Assembly (NCBI GenBank): GCA_029262735.1
Contig: JAJCYY010000076.1
Location: 19,240-83,239 of the forward strand
DNA length: 64,000 nucleotides
Source of the DNA: Chloroflexota bacterium
GTDB taxonomy: Bacteria; Chloroflexota; Dehalococcoidia; Lucifugimonadales; Lucifugimonadaceae
Reading direction: 5' to 3'
The notes beneath the pieces were generated by a model. It had not been told where the DNA came from, ran no database searches, and saw only the letters and a program-made list of their open reading frames with translations. Each line of letters opens with the position of its first letter. Within the stretch, counting starts at the first letter, position 1. Below are positions 10,130 to 21,041 of the stretch, one piece after another. The position numbers and the translations under genes were made by a program.

Positions 10130-10185
10130 CCCGCAAGCGGGCGCGGGACTTGGGTTGGATCAGGTAACACACCAGAACTGATCTC
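10130..10185 (+). repeat. Intergenic repeat fragment
   Basis: This is a degenerate copy of the 'cgggactt.gggtggat.aggtaac.caccagaac..ctctgcag' module seen at 1251, 13681, 14050, 26740 and 46590. The surrounding gap 10020-10375 shows no gene. Confidence 0.6.
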
Positions 10186-10375
10186 TGCAGCAGCAAACAC
10201 CATCGCTGCAACACCGCAAACGCAAGAACGACTCCCGACCGCGCCTGCCGCACCACATCCAGGTACATAGTTCTGGCTCAGACCCTTCGACAAGCTCGCC
10301 CCTCACAACGCGGCTCCCACAATCAGTTCACAACTACCTCACCACAACGGACTCTCGCCTCACAGCACCCTGAAA

Positions 10376-10415
10376 AACAAAGAAGACCTCGGCCATGAGG
10401 CCGAGGTCTTCTTTT
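10376..10415 (-). terminator. Intrinsic terminator downstream of the RRM gene
   Basis: A perfect 15-bp inverted repeat (aagaagacctcggcc at 10380-10394 and its complement at 10399-10413) encloses a 4-nt loop. Read on the minus strand, the stem is followed by TTGTTTTTC, giving the U-tract of a Rho-independent terminator for the gene ending at 10434. The plus-strand side also ends in CTTTT, so it may work in both directions. Confidence 0.88.
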
Positions 10416-10433
10416 CTTAAGCGAATTGCTGTC

Positions 10434-10715
10434 TTACCAGCGACCGCCACCACCGCCGCCACCGCTGCGAGGTGCCTTCGGGCGAGCCTCGTTAACCGTC
10501 AGCGACCGACCGTCCAGATCAGCGCCGTTCATGCCCTGGATGGCCTCCTGGGCCTCTGCGCTGTTCGGCATCTCAACGAAGCCGAAGCCGCGTGAACGTC
10601 CCGTCTCACGGTCCATGATTACCTGTGCGGAGTCCACTGCCCCATACTGGGAAAAGGCCTCTCGCAACGTCTCATCGTTCGATGTGAACGGCAGGTTTCC
10701 TACGAATATATTCAC
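10434..10715 (-). CDS. RRM-domain RNA-binding protein
   Basis: A small single-RRM protein of the cyanobacterial/bacterial Rbp type. RNP2 is NIFVGNL near the N-terminus and RNP1 is GRSRGFGFVEM, followed by a Gly-rich tail (SGGGGGGGRW). About 93 residues is the usual length. The GTG at 10715 is preferred because AGGAGA lies at good distance and family members start (M)NIYVGN; a TTG three bases upstream is the alternative but is too close to AGGAGA. Family members bind RNA and are often induced by cold. Here that is only inferred from the family and from the long leader upstream. Confidence 0.92.
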   Translation of the reverse strand: MNIFVGNLPFTSNDETLREAFSQYGAVDSAQVIMDRETGRSRGFGFVEMPNSAEAQEAIQGMNGADLDGRSLTVNEARPKAPRSGGGGGGGRW

Positions 10716-11076
10716 CAAACTCTCCTAGTCTTGCTTTTGGTCCGGTCCTTCCGACACCGACATTCATCACCAGGAAGCTAAACCAGGAAAACGAAATCGT
10801 CAGATCAAGCGGACTCGAACCCGTCTGCCTGCATTGTACCGGGATACTGCTGTTGCCGGTGACACGGTATGTCACCAGTTCGCCTCCGTCTCCGCCCGCA
10901 TGCCCACAGGACTCGCCTGCGAGCCGCTGTGTGCGTATCCTGAACCCGCCCCCTTACAGCTCATCGGAGTTAACTGGACGGGGCCGTTCAGACACCGCAA
11001 ACACCGGCAGCTAATATCGCACTTTGAGGTCTCAAGTCCCAGACAGATATCGGACAATAGTCACAAGAAAGCTCAA
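10716..11076. other. Divergent intergenic region upstream of the RRM gene and the aminotransferase
   Basis: No gene is supported in this 361-bp stretch. It must hold the promoters of two divergent genes. If transcription of the RRM gene starts far upstream, the mRNA would have a long 5' leader, as is common for cold-regulated RNA-binding proteins. I see no clear riboswitch fold. A tRNA-like T-arm string at about 10808-10825 is not supported by the rest of a cloverleaf. Confidence 0.4.
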
Positions 11077-12383
11077 ATGAACTTCGACAAGTCAGAACAG
11101 CTATTTGAGAAGGCGAAGCAACTCGTAGCAGGCGGCATCTCGTCTCAGATCCGCGTCAACGAGCCAGCTCCCGTGCCGCTCTTTTTCACGCACGCCGCAG
11201 GCTCACGCATGTGGGACGTGACGGCAACGAGTACATCGACTACATCCAGGGCATGGGCCCGAACCTGTTCGGTCATGCACCCGAGTTCGTCACGCGCCAG
11301 GTCGAGCAAGACATGCGCAAGGGCTACATCTTCGCAGCGCAGTTTGAACGAGAACTGGAGGTGGCCGAGCTGGCTCTGGAGATGATCCCGCTCGAAGACG
11401 CCACGGTCAGGTTCGCCTCGTCCGGCACCGAGATCGACCAGCTGGTGATCCGCCTCATGCGCGGCTACACCGGCCGCCCCAAGTACCTGAAGTTCGAAGG
11501 CCACTACCACGGCTGGATGGACAGCGTGAACTACTCCATTCACCCTCCGCTCGACCAGGCAGGTGACGCCAGTTCGCCAAACGTAGTCGGAGAGTCGGCT
11601 GGTATGGACGCAGGGACCGCGGAAAGCATAGTCGTCTGCGAGTGGAACGATGTAGAAGCGCTGGAACGTGCGTTCGCCCAGAACCCCGGCCAGATCGCCG
11701 GGGTCATCATGGAGCCGATACTCGCAAACACGAACTGCATCATGCCGCTCCCCGGTTATATGGAGGCTGTGAAGCGAATCTGCTCAGAAAACGGCGCGCT
11801 GCTCTGTTTTGACGAGGTCATTACCGGGTTCCGTGTGGCTGCAGGGGGTGCACAGGAGTATTTAGGCGTCACTCCTGATCTCGCCACGTACGCAAAATCG
11901 ATGGCTGGCGGCTTTCCAGTGGCAATGCTCGCAGGACGTAGCGAAATCATGGAGATACTCGGAAACGGCACCGTCTACCATGGTGGAAGCTTCAACTCGA
12001 ACGTTATGACAATGGCAGCTGCGTACGCCTCACTGAAGCACATCGCAGATGCCGGTCAAAAGTTCTACACGGAGCTGAACGGCCGGGGTCTGCATCTCAT
12101 GGACGGACTGCGGGAAGCGGCGGGGCAGGCGGAGTCCAAGCTACACGTCCAGGGCGTTGGTTCGGTCTTTTCGATCTCCTTCACAACTAAGCCAGAGATC
12201 GTCAGCTGGCGAGACCATGCGCGTAACTGCGACGACGCAATGTACGCACGGTTTGCCAGGGCGATGTTGGAACAGGGCGTGCGGTTGTCGTCTAACGGAC
12301 GCATCCACATGTCATCGGCACACACAGACGAAGACGTTCAGCAGACGGTTGCCGCAGCGCATAAAGTACTGCGCACCCTGTAG
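11077..12383 (+). CDS. Class III aminotransferase, glutamate-1-semialdehyde aminomutase-like, interrupted by a frameshift
   Basis: The protein is a PLP-dependent class III aminotransferase of the HemL-like group. The N-terminus (MNFDKSEQLFEKAKQLVAGG ... GSRMWDV) is read in one frame from ATG 11077, and the rest (DGNEYIDYIQGMGPNLFGHA onward) in another from about 11217. The family sequence would be MWDVDGNEYIDYI, so one G is missing in the gacgtgacggc string at 11215-11225. The C-terminal part has CFDEVITGFRVAAGGAQ and the PLP lysine in YAKSMAGGFPVAML. All other catalytic parts are intact, so this is either a recent pseudogene or an assembly error. It need not be the haem-pathway enzyme. A GTG at 11211 could start a truncated product. 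Confidence 0.8.
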
Positions 12384-12445
12384 GTCCCAAATGGGGCCAA
12401 TGGGGCCAACCAGGTCTGCGGGACGAAGCCGGAGGGCAAAATCCA

Positions 12446-13648
12446 TTGCATTGGACGTCATCGGTTTCAGACGCGCCATCCTTTTCCGAGGCGGTCGGCC
12501 AGGTCGCCGAGCAGATATCGGTCAACCTCGACGGCGAGACGCCGGACATCACGATTGTCTTCGTATCTCGCCACCACGCGCCCTCCTACTTTGTAGCGCC
12601 TGAGCTGTTCTCGTCCCTGCTGAAAGGGCGCGTTCTCATTGGCTGCTCAGCATCCGGAGTCATCGGCTCGGGGCGTGAGATCGAAGGACGCCCGGGTGTT
12701 GCCGTCGTCGCAGGCGTAATGCCGGGCACCACCATTCACCCGTTTCACCTGAAGCAAGACGACATGCCCGACGCCGACGCGCCGCCCGAGAAGTGGCACC
12801 GGCTCCTGGACGTCGATCCCGACAGAGTTCAAGGCTTCCTGCTGTTCCCTGACCCTTACACCATCAGGCCGGACGCTCTGATCTCGGGTCTCGACTTCGC
12901 CTACCCGAACGCCAGCAAGACCGGTGGACTGGTGAGCGGCGGTTCAGGTCCCGGCACCAGCGCACTCTTCGTGAACGGTTCTGTGCGACGCTCCGGCGCA
13001 ACCGGCATCGCGTTTACCGGCGATATCGAACTCGAATCCGTTGTTGCGAAGGCATGCAGACCGGTTGGTCGTCCAATGGTCGTGACGGAGGCCAGTGAAA
13101 ACCTGATCCTCAAGCTGGACGGCGAAAAAGCTCTGCCCTGTCTGCAGTCCGTTTTCAGGGCGGCGACACCGGAGAGCAAGAGCCTGATCCGGCGATCTGT
13201 GCAGATCGGCATCCTCAGCCAGCTAGCAGGCGAGTCAGATGAGTCGAGCGAGTACGTGATCCGCAACGTTCTCGGGATGATCGAAGAGACGGGCGCGGTA
13301 GCGATTGGCGACACGGTGCGAGAGGGACAGGTGGTGCAGTTTCATGTGAGCGACTCTGAGACCGCCGAGCAGGATTTGCGCGGTTCGTTGGAAGACTATG
13401 TCGCGGATGACTACCGGATTCCGTCTGCTGCGCTGATGTTCTCCTGCCTGTCCCTGGGCAAGCGACTCCACGGCCAGCCCGACCACGACACCGCAATATT
13501 CCAGGACCTCGTTGCACCTGTGCCGCTGGCAGGCTTCTTCTCAAACGGAGAAATCAGCACCCGAGACGGCCACACCCGCCTCCACGGCTACACCTCCAGC
13601 TTCGCAATGTTCAGGCAGGGAGCCCGAGAACGAGTGCAGGGCCGGTAG
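12446..13648 (+). CDS. FIST N/C domain sensory protein
   Basis: The 400-residue product has the two-part FIST layout. The N-terminal part (DITIVFVSRHHA, GRVLIGCSASGVIGSGREIE, GVAVVAGVMPGT) carries the characteristic GCS..G.I..G.E pattern. The C-terminal part ends with APVPLAGFFSNGEIS.......LHGYTSSFAMF, matching the FIST_C signature (G.F..GEI). FIST proteins are proposed small-ligand sensors, sometimes linked to amino acid signals. The TTG at 12446 is chosen because GGAGGG lies 9 bases upstream. It follows the aminotransferase in the same direction by about 60 bp, so they may be co-transcribed. Confidence 0.88.
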   Translation: MHWTSSVSDAPSFSEAVGQVAEQISVNLDGETPDITIVFVSRHHAPSYFVAPELFSSLLKGRVLIGCSASGVIGSGREIEGRPGVAVVAGVMPGTTIHPFHLKQDDMPDADAPPEKWHRLLDVDPDRVQGFLLFPDPYTIRPDALISGLDFAYPNASKTGGLVSGGSGPGTSALFVNGSVRRSGATGIAFTGDIELESVVAKACRPVGRPMVVTEASENLILKLDGEKALPCLQSVFRAATPESKSLIRRSVQIGILSQLAGESDESSEYVIRNVLGMIEETGAVAIGDTVREGQVVQFHVSDSETAEQDLRGSLEDYVADDYRIPSAALMFSCLSLGKRLHGQPDHDTAIFQDLVAPVPLAGFFSNGEISTRDGHTRLHGYTSSFAMFRQGARERVQGR

Positions 13649-13659
13649 GGCGGAAGCGG

Positions 13660-14100
13660 TTTTCTTCCTTCGTCCCGAAACGGAGTGAGGGACCCGGTGC
13701 GGATGAGGCAACCCACCGAGAACCGCTCTCTGCGTGAGTGAAGGCCGTCGTCGTTGTCATCCCCACGGAAGCGGAGGGATCTTACCGGGCTTAAGACTGA
13801 ATCTGTTCATTTGAGGACGACGCGAACCCCCACACTCTCCATGTGAGGTCACCAGGAGATTCTGAATCAAGTTCAGAATGACAATGTGTGCCGATAAAGC
13901 CACCCCCGGCGCAGCTTTCTTGCCCGCCCCCACCAAGACCTACGCATGCTTGCGCTGCTGACCCTGCATTCGGCCGCGCTCGTGCTGGCAGCGACGCCAC
14001 TTGCTGCGCCCGCAACTCAATGGGCTGAGCTCCGTCGTCCCGAGTCAGCACGAGGAACCCGGGGTGGATGAGGCGACACGCCAGAACCGCTCTCTGGATC
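13660..14100 (+). repeat. Cluster of intergenic repeat modules
   Basis: The gap after the FIST gene holds a 'cttcgtcccgaaacgg.gtgagggacccgg.g.ggatgaggcaacccacc.agaaccgctctctgc' unit (13668-13733), a 'gtcat.cccac.gaagcggagggatctta' unit (13756-13785), an 'agattctgaatcaagttcagaatgacaa' unit (13855-13884) and a second 'gaggaacccggggtggatgaggcgac.cgccagaaccgctctctg' unit (14050-14096). The typA 3'-end copy at 13938-13990 is embedded in this cluster. Confidence 0.7.
13938..13990 (-). pseudogene. Second copy of the typA 3' end
   Basis: These 53 bases match the typA end at 15417-15468, with five mismatches over 52 positions. Read on the minus strand they still encode the typA C-terminus: QHERGRMQGQQRKHA then TAG, against QHERGRLQGQQRKQA then TAG in the intact gene. 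The rest of typA is absent here. The copy marks the far side of the AT-rich toxin/immunity island and looks like a recombination or integration scar. Confidence 0.8.
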
Positions 14101-14222
14101 AGCTAGGTCGTTCGAACCTTTTCGCTCGACTTCTGACTAGTACGCCCTCAATTTCTTACAACTCCGGAAGCAATTCTTCTCCGAAATACGGTTGTAGTCA
14201 GGTGTAAAGATCACCAGCGGGC

Positions 14223-14735
14223 TCACCGTACATAACGCGTAGCTGCCTCTTCGATCAGATGTCGGATATGGCTAGAGTAGACACCATGATTAAAAAAATC
14301 TTTGAATCGATTCATCGCATTAATGGGTTTTTCGCCGGTGACTTTAGCAACAAAACTGTCGTCACCACAAACGACCATAAAATCTTCTGGAGTAAATAAT
14401 ATTGTGTTGCTCGTATCTGGACTCATAAGTAAAAGGATCATTGCACCGTATTTCATGGTTATCTGAAATACATCAAGCATGGTAGGTTGCAATTCATAAG
14501 AATCTTCGAAATCCAAGTTCACAACCCAGAGAACTGATGCGCCAGATGCTTTAAATGCTTCAGCGGCGTTCGATGACTGATCGTGAGGAAGAACGCCATC
14601 GTACTCTACCGGCACCGCGATCATTGAACACTCAAGCAGCCATTGCAGGTCAATCGTATGCTTTTCCGCTGTGCGAGTATTGACCGCCTCCATAATCTGC
14701 GTCAAGCGATATTCATCTGCAATTTCGCTAATCAT
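14223..14735 (-). CDS. Hypothetical protein in the typA-linked AT-rich island
   Basis: The 170-residue product is not recognised. It is acidic, with no signal peptide and no membrane span, and has alternating hydrophobic strands (ASVLWVVNLDFEDSYEL, YGAMILLLMSPDTSNTILF, EDFMVVCGDDSFVAKVTG). It lies directly downstream of the immunity-like gene in the same direction and shares its low GC content, unlike the flanking genes. By position it could be a second immunity or accessory protein; this is inference. The ATG at 14735 is chosen over an in-frame TTG at 14762. Neither has a strong ribosome site. Confidence 0.55.
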   Translation of the reverse strand: MISEIADEYRLTQIMEAVNTRTAEKHTIDLQWLLECSMIAVPVEYDGVLPHDQSSNAAEAFKASGASVLWVVNLDFEDSYELQPTMLDVFQITMKYGAMILLLMSPDTSNTILFTPEDFMVVCGDDSFVAKVTGEKPINAMNRFKDFFNHGVYSSHIRHLIEEAATRYVR

Positions 14736-14789
14736 TATTGAGAATTTAAATGCAACACGCAATGACCAATTAAGGTTTCATTATCTGAC

Positions 14790-15083
14790 CTAGGTTTTAT
14801 TTCCTCGGTCAATGCTCCGTTTCGAAAGCTCGTTGTAGGCGTTAATATGTCGACTGGCCATTCGAGCGCTTGGAGCCAGTTTAGCCATGATCTCTAATGA
14901 GTCTGAATCAATAATTGCAGATTCGATATTTAGTTGATAAATCAGTCCTACAAACGCTTCTTCCTCCTCTCCGTATCCAACCGATCTCTTGACCCTGTCA
15001 AGAAAATGCTGCTTGATCAAATGGCCGAATCTGTCGATTAATAGATTAACTCGATTGATATAGTTTTCTCTTTCAAGGGTCAT
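14790..15083 (-). CDS. MafI-like immunity protein candidate
   Basis: The 97-residue product has the pattern of MafI-family immunity proteins: an N-terminal helix (RENYINRVNLLIDRFGHLIKQ), then a central segment where acidic residues precede FVGLIYQLNIESAIIDSDSLEIMAKLA, close to the family's 'E..LAL..L..QLYE....IS..EY..I..LA' pattern. MafI proteins guard against MafB toxins, several of which carry EndoU nuclease domains. The ATG at 15083 lies one base after the stop of the EndoU-like gene, a typical toxin-immunity arrangement. The frame is open to 15143, but that part overlaps the toxin. The family call is from pattern and context. Confidence 0.6.
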   Translation of the reverse strand: MTLERENYINRVNLLIDRFGHLIKQHFLDRVKRSVGYGEEEEAFVGLIYQLNIESAIIDSDSLEIMAKLAPSARMASRHINAYNELSKRSIDRGNKT

Positions 15084-15418
15084 GTTAATCATTGTACACG
15101 GGATATGCCGTGTGAACGTGGGATCCTCCTTCATGCTCCACAATGACTTCGATCTTAATACCGCCGGTCATACCTACATAGACATCGCGGCCAGATTCAT
15201 GGTGTTCACCAGACTCTTGAGGGACTTTGAGACTTTTGTCGTTGACGATCTGCTTGATCGCTGCCTTTATTTCCTCATCGTCCCAATCGTCGGGAAAACG
15301 CTCATTCCCCATTTGGATTACCGCTTTCTGGGTGGGCTGGCGACACACGAGGACTGCATTATGCAGCACTGGTCGGCCGGTAAATCGCGCCCCTGCCAAG
15401 AGTTCGCCACTGTTTAAC

Positions 15419-17254
<1,836 letters not shown>

Positions 17255-17970
17255 GTTGCCTGTGGCTCTGGCCTTCGTTGGAAATCCGGGCGTTTGGCCC
17301 AAGCGCGAAACGATCCGGGAGCAATGTTCCCGGACCGAAATTTCGTCTACTCAGGATTGACTGCAGCGGACCCGCAAGCGAACCGGCGAGTCCCACTCAA
17401 TTGAGCGTACCACTAAAGCGCCAGCAAAGAGTGGGTGCGTTCTCGGATTTTTTCTTCGCGTTATTTCTTCGCCCGACTCAGATGACGCTTAACGGGATTA
17501 ACCAGTTATGGCGGAAACGGGATTCTCCATCCCCTGTCAATGGAGCGAGTTGGAGGTCGGTTTTCTGGTAGGCGCGCACAGCACTGACAATCATCTGCGT
17601 CTGAGGGCGCCGAGAGATTCTGAATCAACCGTTCGCCAAGCTCAGGATGTAGCTGGCTCTGCATAGATCCCTCGCACCAATCGGGAAGCTGGTGAACATC
17701 CGGGCTCTACCTGGGATCAGTAGCGAACAGGACCTGGAAAATGAACAGACCGCCTTTATTTCCGATCGGGAGCATCGTGCGCCAGTTTCTGGTTGAGGAT
17801 CATCGGATTCGAGGCTGGCACCGGTTCTGGCGGCCCGCCATTTTGTGCACACGAAATACTGGAAGCGTAATAATCGGTCCTTGTGTGCGGTTTTAGTAGT
17901 GACTTTGACTCTGATATCTTGCCTGACTCGTGCGCATGCAAAACCCCTCGCTGGAACCAGGTAACGAAAA
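17255..17970. other. Long intergenic region with repeat modules
   Basis: No convincing gene lies in these 716 bases. Bases 17445-17475 hold 'ttttttcttcg...tttcttcgcccgactcag', the same module that follows stop codons at 26531, 30999, 38890 and, inverted, 41990-42060. Bases 17610-17635 hold a piece of the 'gagattctgaatcaa' module. The promoter for the wHTH gene should lie in 17850-17960. Short minus-strand frames here lack any family pattern. Confidence 0.5.
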
Positions 17971-18396
17971 GTGAAGTTTGATCCAAACGAACTCGCTGTT
18001 GAGATCGATCGGCTGGTTACGCAGGTGATTGGGCCTGGGAATCGATTTGTCGTTGGTCAAAAAGAGGCTTCAAAACTCGACATAGCCGCGTGTGAGCCCG
18101 AATCACCGGATGTTGACGGTCTGTACAGAACTATCCGTTTGACGGAACAGAGTGCCGTAATTCTGAAGATGCTGTTGCCGGTGGCGGGCACCTATGTTCC
18201 TGACGCGCAGTTGCGGGCTACTTTGAGTCTCGATGCGTCGGTCGCTGACAGGCACGTAAGGTCCATGGTCTTCCGGCTGGCGGCCAAGCTGACGGAACTG
18301 CGCAGGCCGGTGCTGGAAATAGACCGCCATCGAGTATTGGGGTACCGCATCGTTCTTGCACAGGGCGCTGACGACCTCGATACCGAACTCTCCTGA
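17971..18396 (+). CDS. OmpR/PhoB-type winged-helix DNA-binding protein without receiver domain
   Basis: The 141-residue product has a C-terminal half with the layout of an OmpR-type winged helix: RTIRLTEQSAVILKMLLP (start of the domain), then YVPDAQLRATLSL, ADRHVRSMVFRLAAKLTEL (recognition helix region with the V...I/V..LR..L pattern), and RVLGYRIV for the wing. The N-terminal 45 residues are not a phosphoacceptor receiver. It starts with GTG 17971. It is followed 57 bp later by a PAS-GAF protein, so the two may form a one-component or atypical two-protein sensory pair. The fold call is by pattern. Confidence 0.7.
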   Translation: MKFDPNELAVEIDRLVTQVIGPGNRFVVGQKEASKLDIAACEPESPDVDGLYRTIRLTEQSAVILKMLLPVAGTYVPDAQLRATLSLDASVADRHVRSMVFRLAAKLTELRRPVLEIDRHRVLGYRIVLAQGADDLDTELS

Positions 18397-18453
18397 AATT
18401 CTCGATCCCCGAGGATTAAAACTGATCCGTTGATCAAGGGTTGAACCATATTT

Positions 18454-19341
18454 TTGAATCTACCTGGTGCGATGAAAAACACATTCGACGATTGGCCTGA
18501 ACCAGTTTTCCTTGTGGACCCGTCCGGAAATATCCAGCATGTGAACGAACCGGCCGTCCGCTCATTTGGCTACACCGTATCGGCATTCGTCGGGTTGCCG
18601 CTGAACAGGTTGCTGCCGAACAGAGAGCGTCAGCAGCACGACTGGATGCGCACGATGTACGAGCGTAATCCGCACGACCGTCTGTTCACCGCCGGGGCGA
18701 CGGTCGTGTGCGTCCACGCCCGCGGAATTGGGATTCGAGCTCACGCGACGTTCGAGACCGCTCTCGTGGACGGCCAACACTGGACCTGGGTGATGCTGGA
18801 TGTTGGCAATGCTCTGGAGGTTCCGGTTGCGGGGTTACTGGAGCCGGGTGACGTCAAGGTCATGAGCACCAGCGAACTGGGCCGTATTGAGCACAGATTT
18901 CCAGAGTTGACCGCGGAGTTTCAGTACCTGGCGAAAGAGATGTTGCCTGAGCTGCACTACAACATTTTTGGTCTGATGCGGTTTAGCGCCGAGAGCGGCA
19001 TTGCCACCATGGGCCAGCTTGCCCTGGAGAGAGCTGAGCCCATTCCAGAGCGTGGGGTAGGGACAGCGTTCTCGATGGCCGGGACCGTTTCCGAGGAGTT
19101 GCTTGCCACGCGGCGGCCAAAGTTAGTCCTGGCAAAGGATGAAGCTGATTTTCGGGATCTCTATCCGGGGTCCGTGCCGCAGAATGTTCCGGTGGAATTT
19201 CTGTCCAGTCTGGCCGTCCCGATTAACAGGGTTGACGGGATCCCCGGCGGAATGCTGTTCGCTCAATCGAAAAAGGTGAACGCATTCAATCCGATGGACG
19301 TCGAGCTGCTGGCGGGAGCTGCCGGAGCGATATTCCGGTAA
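18454..19341 (+). CDS. PAS-GAF sensory protein
   Basis: The 295-residue product starts with a PAS domain (DWPEPVFLVDPSGNIQHVNEPAVRSFGY ... VGLPLNRLLP) over about residues 12-120. A GAF domain follows over about residues 155-295, ending with VPINRVDGIPGGMLFAQSKKVNAFNPMDVELLAGAAGAI, a standard GAF tail. No kinase, cyclase or DNA-binding output is attached, so the signal must be passed on to another protein, perhaps the wHTH protein encoded just upstream. The predicted start is TTG 18454. The ATG at 18472 is an equally good choice and would drop six residues. Confidence 0.82.
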   Translation: MNLPGAMKNTFDDWPEPVFLVDPSGNIQHVNEPAVRSFGYTVSAFVGLPLNRLLPNRERQQHDWMRTMYERNPHDRLFTAGATVVCVHARGIGIRAHATFETALVDGQHWTWVMLDVGNALEVPVAGLLEPGDVKVMSTSELGRIEHRFPELTAEFQYLAKEMLPELHYNIFGLMRFSAESGIATMGQLALERAEPIPERGVGTAFSMAGTVSEELLATRRPKLVLAKDEADFRDLYPGSVPQNVPVEFLSSLAVPINRVDGIPGGMLFAQSKKVNAFNPMDVELLAGAAGAIFR

Positions 19342-19601
19342 GACCACTGAAGTTGACGTTGTACGGTTTTTTATCGGCTTCCAATCTACGCATCGAGCAC
19401 AATGAGTCAGGTCTCGGCCCAGCGGCATCAAGTCGTGGCGCACAAGGCAGAGGATTCGCGCTGACACCTGAACAGCCTTGGTGCTCGCGTCGGCAGGTCT
19501 ACGGGCAAGAAAACCACGACATCCAACGGTTGCCTTTTTCTCCCTCTCCTCGCATGAGATGGAGTTAGAGGATGGATTGCCCGTGACGGCTGCGGCACCG
19601 G

Positions 19602-20690
19602 CTAAATCTCCTCGACCACCGCCAAAACCTCCTCCGTGTTACAGGCTGCAACCACCCGACTGCTCGTGTGGTCCGTCCGTGCCTCCGGCTGCTCCGCCAG
19701 CGCAGCGAAATCCCGGTCGCTCAAGAACGAGAGCGTCGCCAGGTAGTGACACATCGCCAGATGTACAAACCGCTCAATCTCCTCGAACGAAACACCTGCA
19801 ACACCCTCAGCATCCAACGCCCTGACATATCGACGAATCAGCCCACCCTGCTCCCAGCGAGCCGTCCCCGGTTCAAGGCACGAAGCCGTCAGCTTCGCTA
19901 CATCCTTGGCCGGGTTCGCCCGCTCCGCCAGCGCCCAGTCGATAAACACCGGCTCGCTGCCATCGAAAAACAGGTTCTCCTGGTGCAGGTCGGCATGAAT
20001 CAGCGACTCCGGACCCGCGTGCAGCGCCTCGTAAACGCCGTCCATCTTCGTTCGCAGCAACTCGCCAAGTCGAAGCTGAATGGATGAAAGCTCGTAGGCG
20101 CCCGAATTCACCAGTTGAGGCCACAGCGCACCGAACCGCTCTGCTGAAACCTGGTCGACGCCCGAAACCGCCGGTCGCCCCAGCCAGTCCATGCGATCCA
20201 GCTCATCACCGTTCCAGTAGCGAGCATGCAGCCTGGCCAGCCGAACCAGCGCCGTTTCGACGCGGTCTATAGAAACTGTCTCGTCATCCCGGAACGACTC
20301 CATCGCGCCCAGGTCCTCAAGCACCATCACCGCTGCACCGGTTCGCTCGTCGAACTCGGCAACCCACGCCTTCGGAGTCCGCAGACGGGCGTCCGGCGCA
20401 ACCACACGATAGAACATCGCCTCGCGTCGATACATGCGCACGGCATCAGGAGTCATCGCACCCAGCCGCGCCTGTAGCGGTAGCTTCGCCACGAGAGTCG
20501 GCGGTGCGCCGTCCGCTCCCTCGCCGGTCCACCGAACCCGCAGCCTGAATGATCGTGAAAGGTAGCCATATCCGCCGTCCAGTGCCGTTGCATCCACAGC
20601 AGCAACCGTCGGTAGCTCCGCGCCGGCTGACTCGAACAACCGGTTGAGCGCGTCAGTAGTGATCTCAGATACGTCAGCGGCGATCATCAT
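19602..20690 (-). CDS. Aminoglycoside phosphotransferase-fold kinase (ecdysteroid-kinase-like)
   Basis: The 362-residue product has the kinase-like fold of APH/choline kinases. LVAKLPLQ supplies the ATP-binding lysine (about residue 69), VMVLEDLG is the hinge, and IHADLHQENLFFDG with FIDWALAERAN gives the catalytic loop (H232, D234, N239) and the metal-binding Asp (D251). The Leu/His-rich central part resembles the DUF1679/EcKinase-like group more than antibiotic kinases. The substrate is unknown. It is divergent from the phytanoyl-CoA dioxygenase fragment by about 95 bp. Confidence 0.83.
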   Translation of the reverse strand: MMIAADVSEITTDALNRLFESAGAELPTVAAVDATALDGGYGYLSRSFRLRVRWTGEGADGAPPTLVAKLPLQARLGAMTPDAVRMYRREAMFYRVVAPDARLRTPKAWVAEFDERTGAAVMVLEDLGAMESFRDDETVSIDRVETALVRLARLHARYWNGDELDRMDWLGRPAVSGVDQVSAERFGALWPQLVNSGAYELSSIQLRLGELLRTKMDGVYEALHAGPESLIHADLHQENLFFDGSEPVFIDWALAERANPAKDVAKLTASCLEPGTARWEQGGLIRRYVRALDAEGVAGVSFEEIERFVHLAMCHYLATLSFLSDRDFAALAEQPEARTDHTSSRVVAACNTEEVLAVVEEI

Positions 20691-20786
20691 TCCAGCATGC
20701 TAACCGAGGCACACCCCAACTACTCGCCGAAAGTGGTAATTTGCTGCATTGCTGCAAGGCGCGCGCAGCACTGCTCTACCGAACTT

Positions 20787-21041
20787 ATGACTAGGAGACC
20801 GAATTTGTCGCTCACACAGGAACAGATCGAGACATACAAGAAGAACGGGTATCTCGGCGTGGAAGGCGTCTTCTCGGGATCAGAGCTCGACGACCTGCGT
20901 CGCGTCACCGAAGAGTACGTGGAGCAGTCACGCGACTACACCGAGCACACCGATGAAGGGATCAATAGCTCCCTCCACGGATACTCAGCGGCGGGATGCG
21001 ACGAAATGGTCCACTGGACCCTAGAAACCCTGGCAGCATGA
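20787..21041 (+). pseudogene. 5' fragment of a phytanoyl-CoA dioxygenase-family gene
   Basis: The first 55 residues (LSLTQEQIETYKKNGYLGVEGVF.GSELDDLRRVTEEYVEQS) match the N-terminal helix and strand of PhyH-family Fe(II)/2-oxoglutarate dioxygenases, which normally run to about 250-300 residues with HxD...H ligands. Here the match ends near base 20955, after DYTEHTDE, and the frame closes at 21041 with none of the metal ligands. The stop overlaps the next gene's ATG (ATGA). It is read as a truncated remnant left by a recombination that brought in the downstream gene. An 84-residue peptide may still be made. Confidence 0.65.

Noticed and set aside
10800..10830. tRNA-like T-arm on the minus strand (gggttcgagtcc)
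   Set aside because: Only three of five T-stem pairs form, and no acceptor, D or anticodon arm can be drawn from the bases upstream.
17625..17986. Short minus-strand frames between typA and the wHTH gene
   Set aside because: No ribosome site or family pattern, and they overlap repeat modules and the likely promoter of the wHTH gene.
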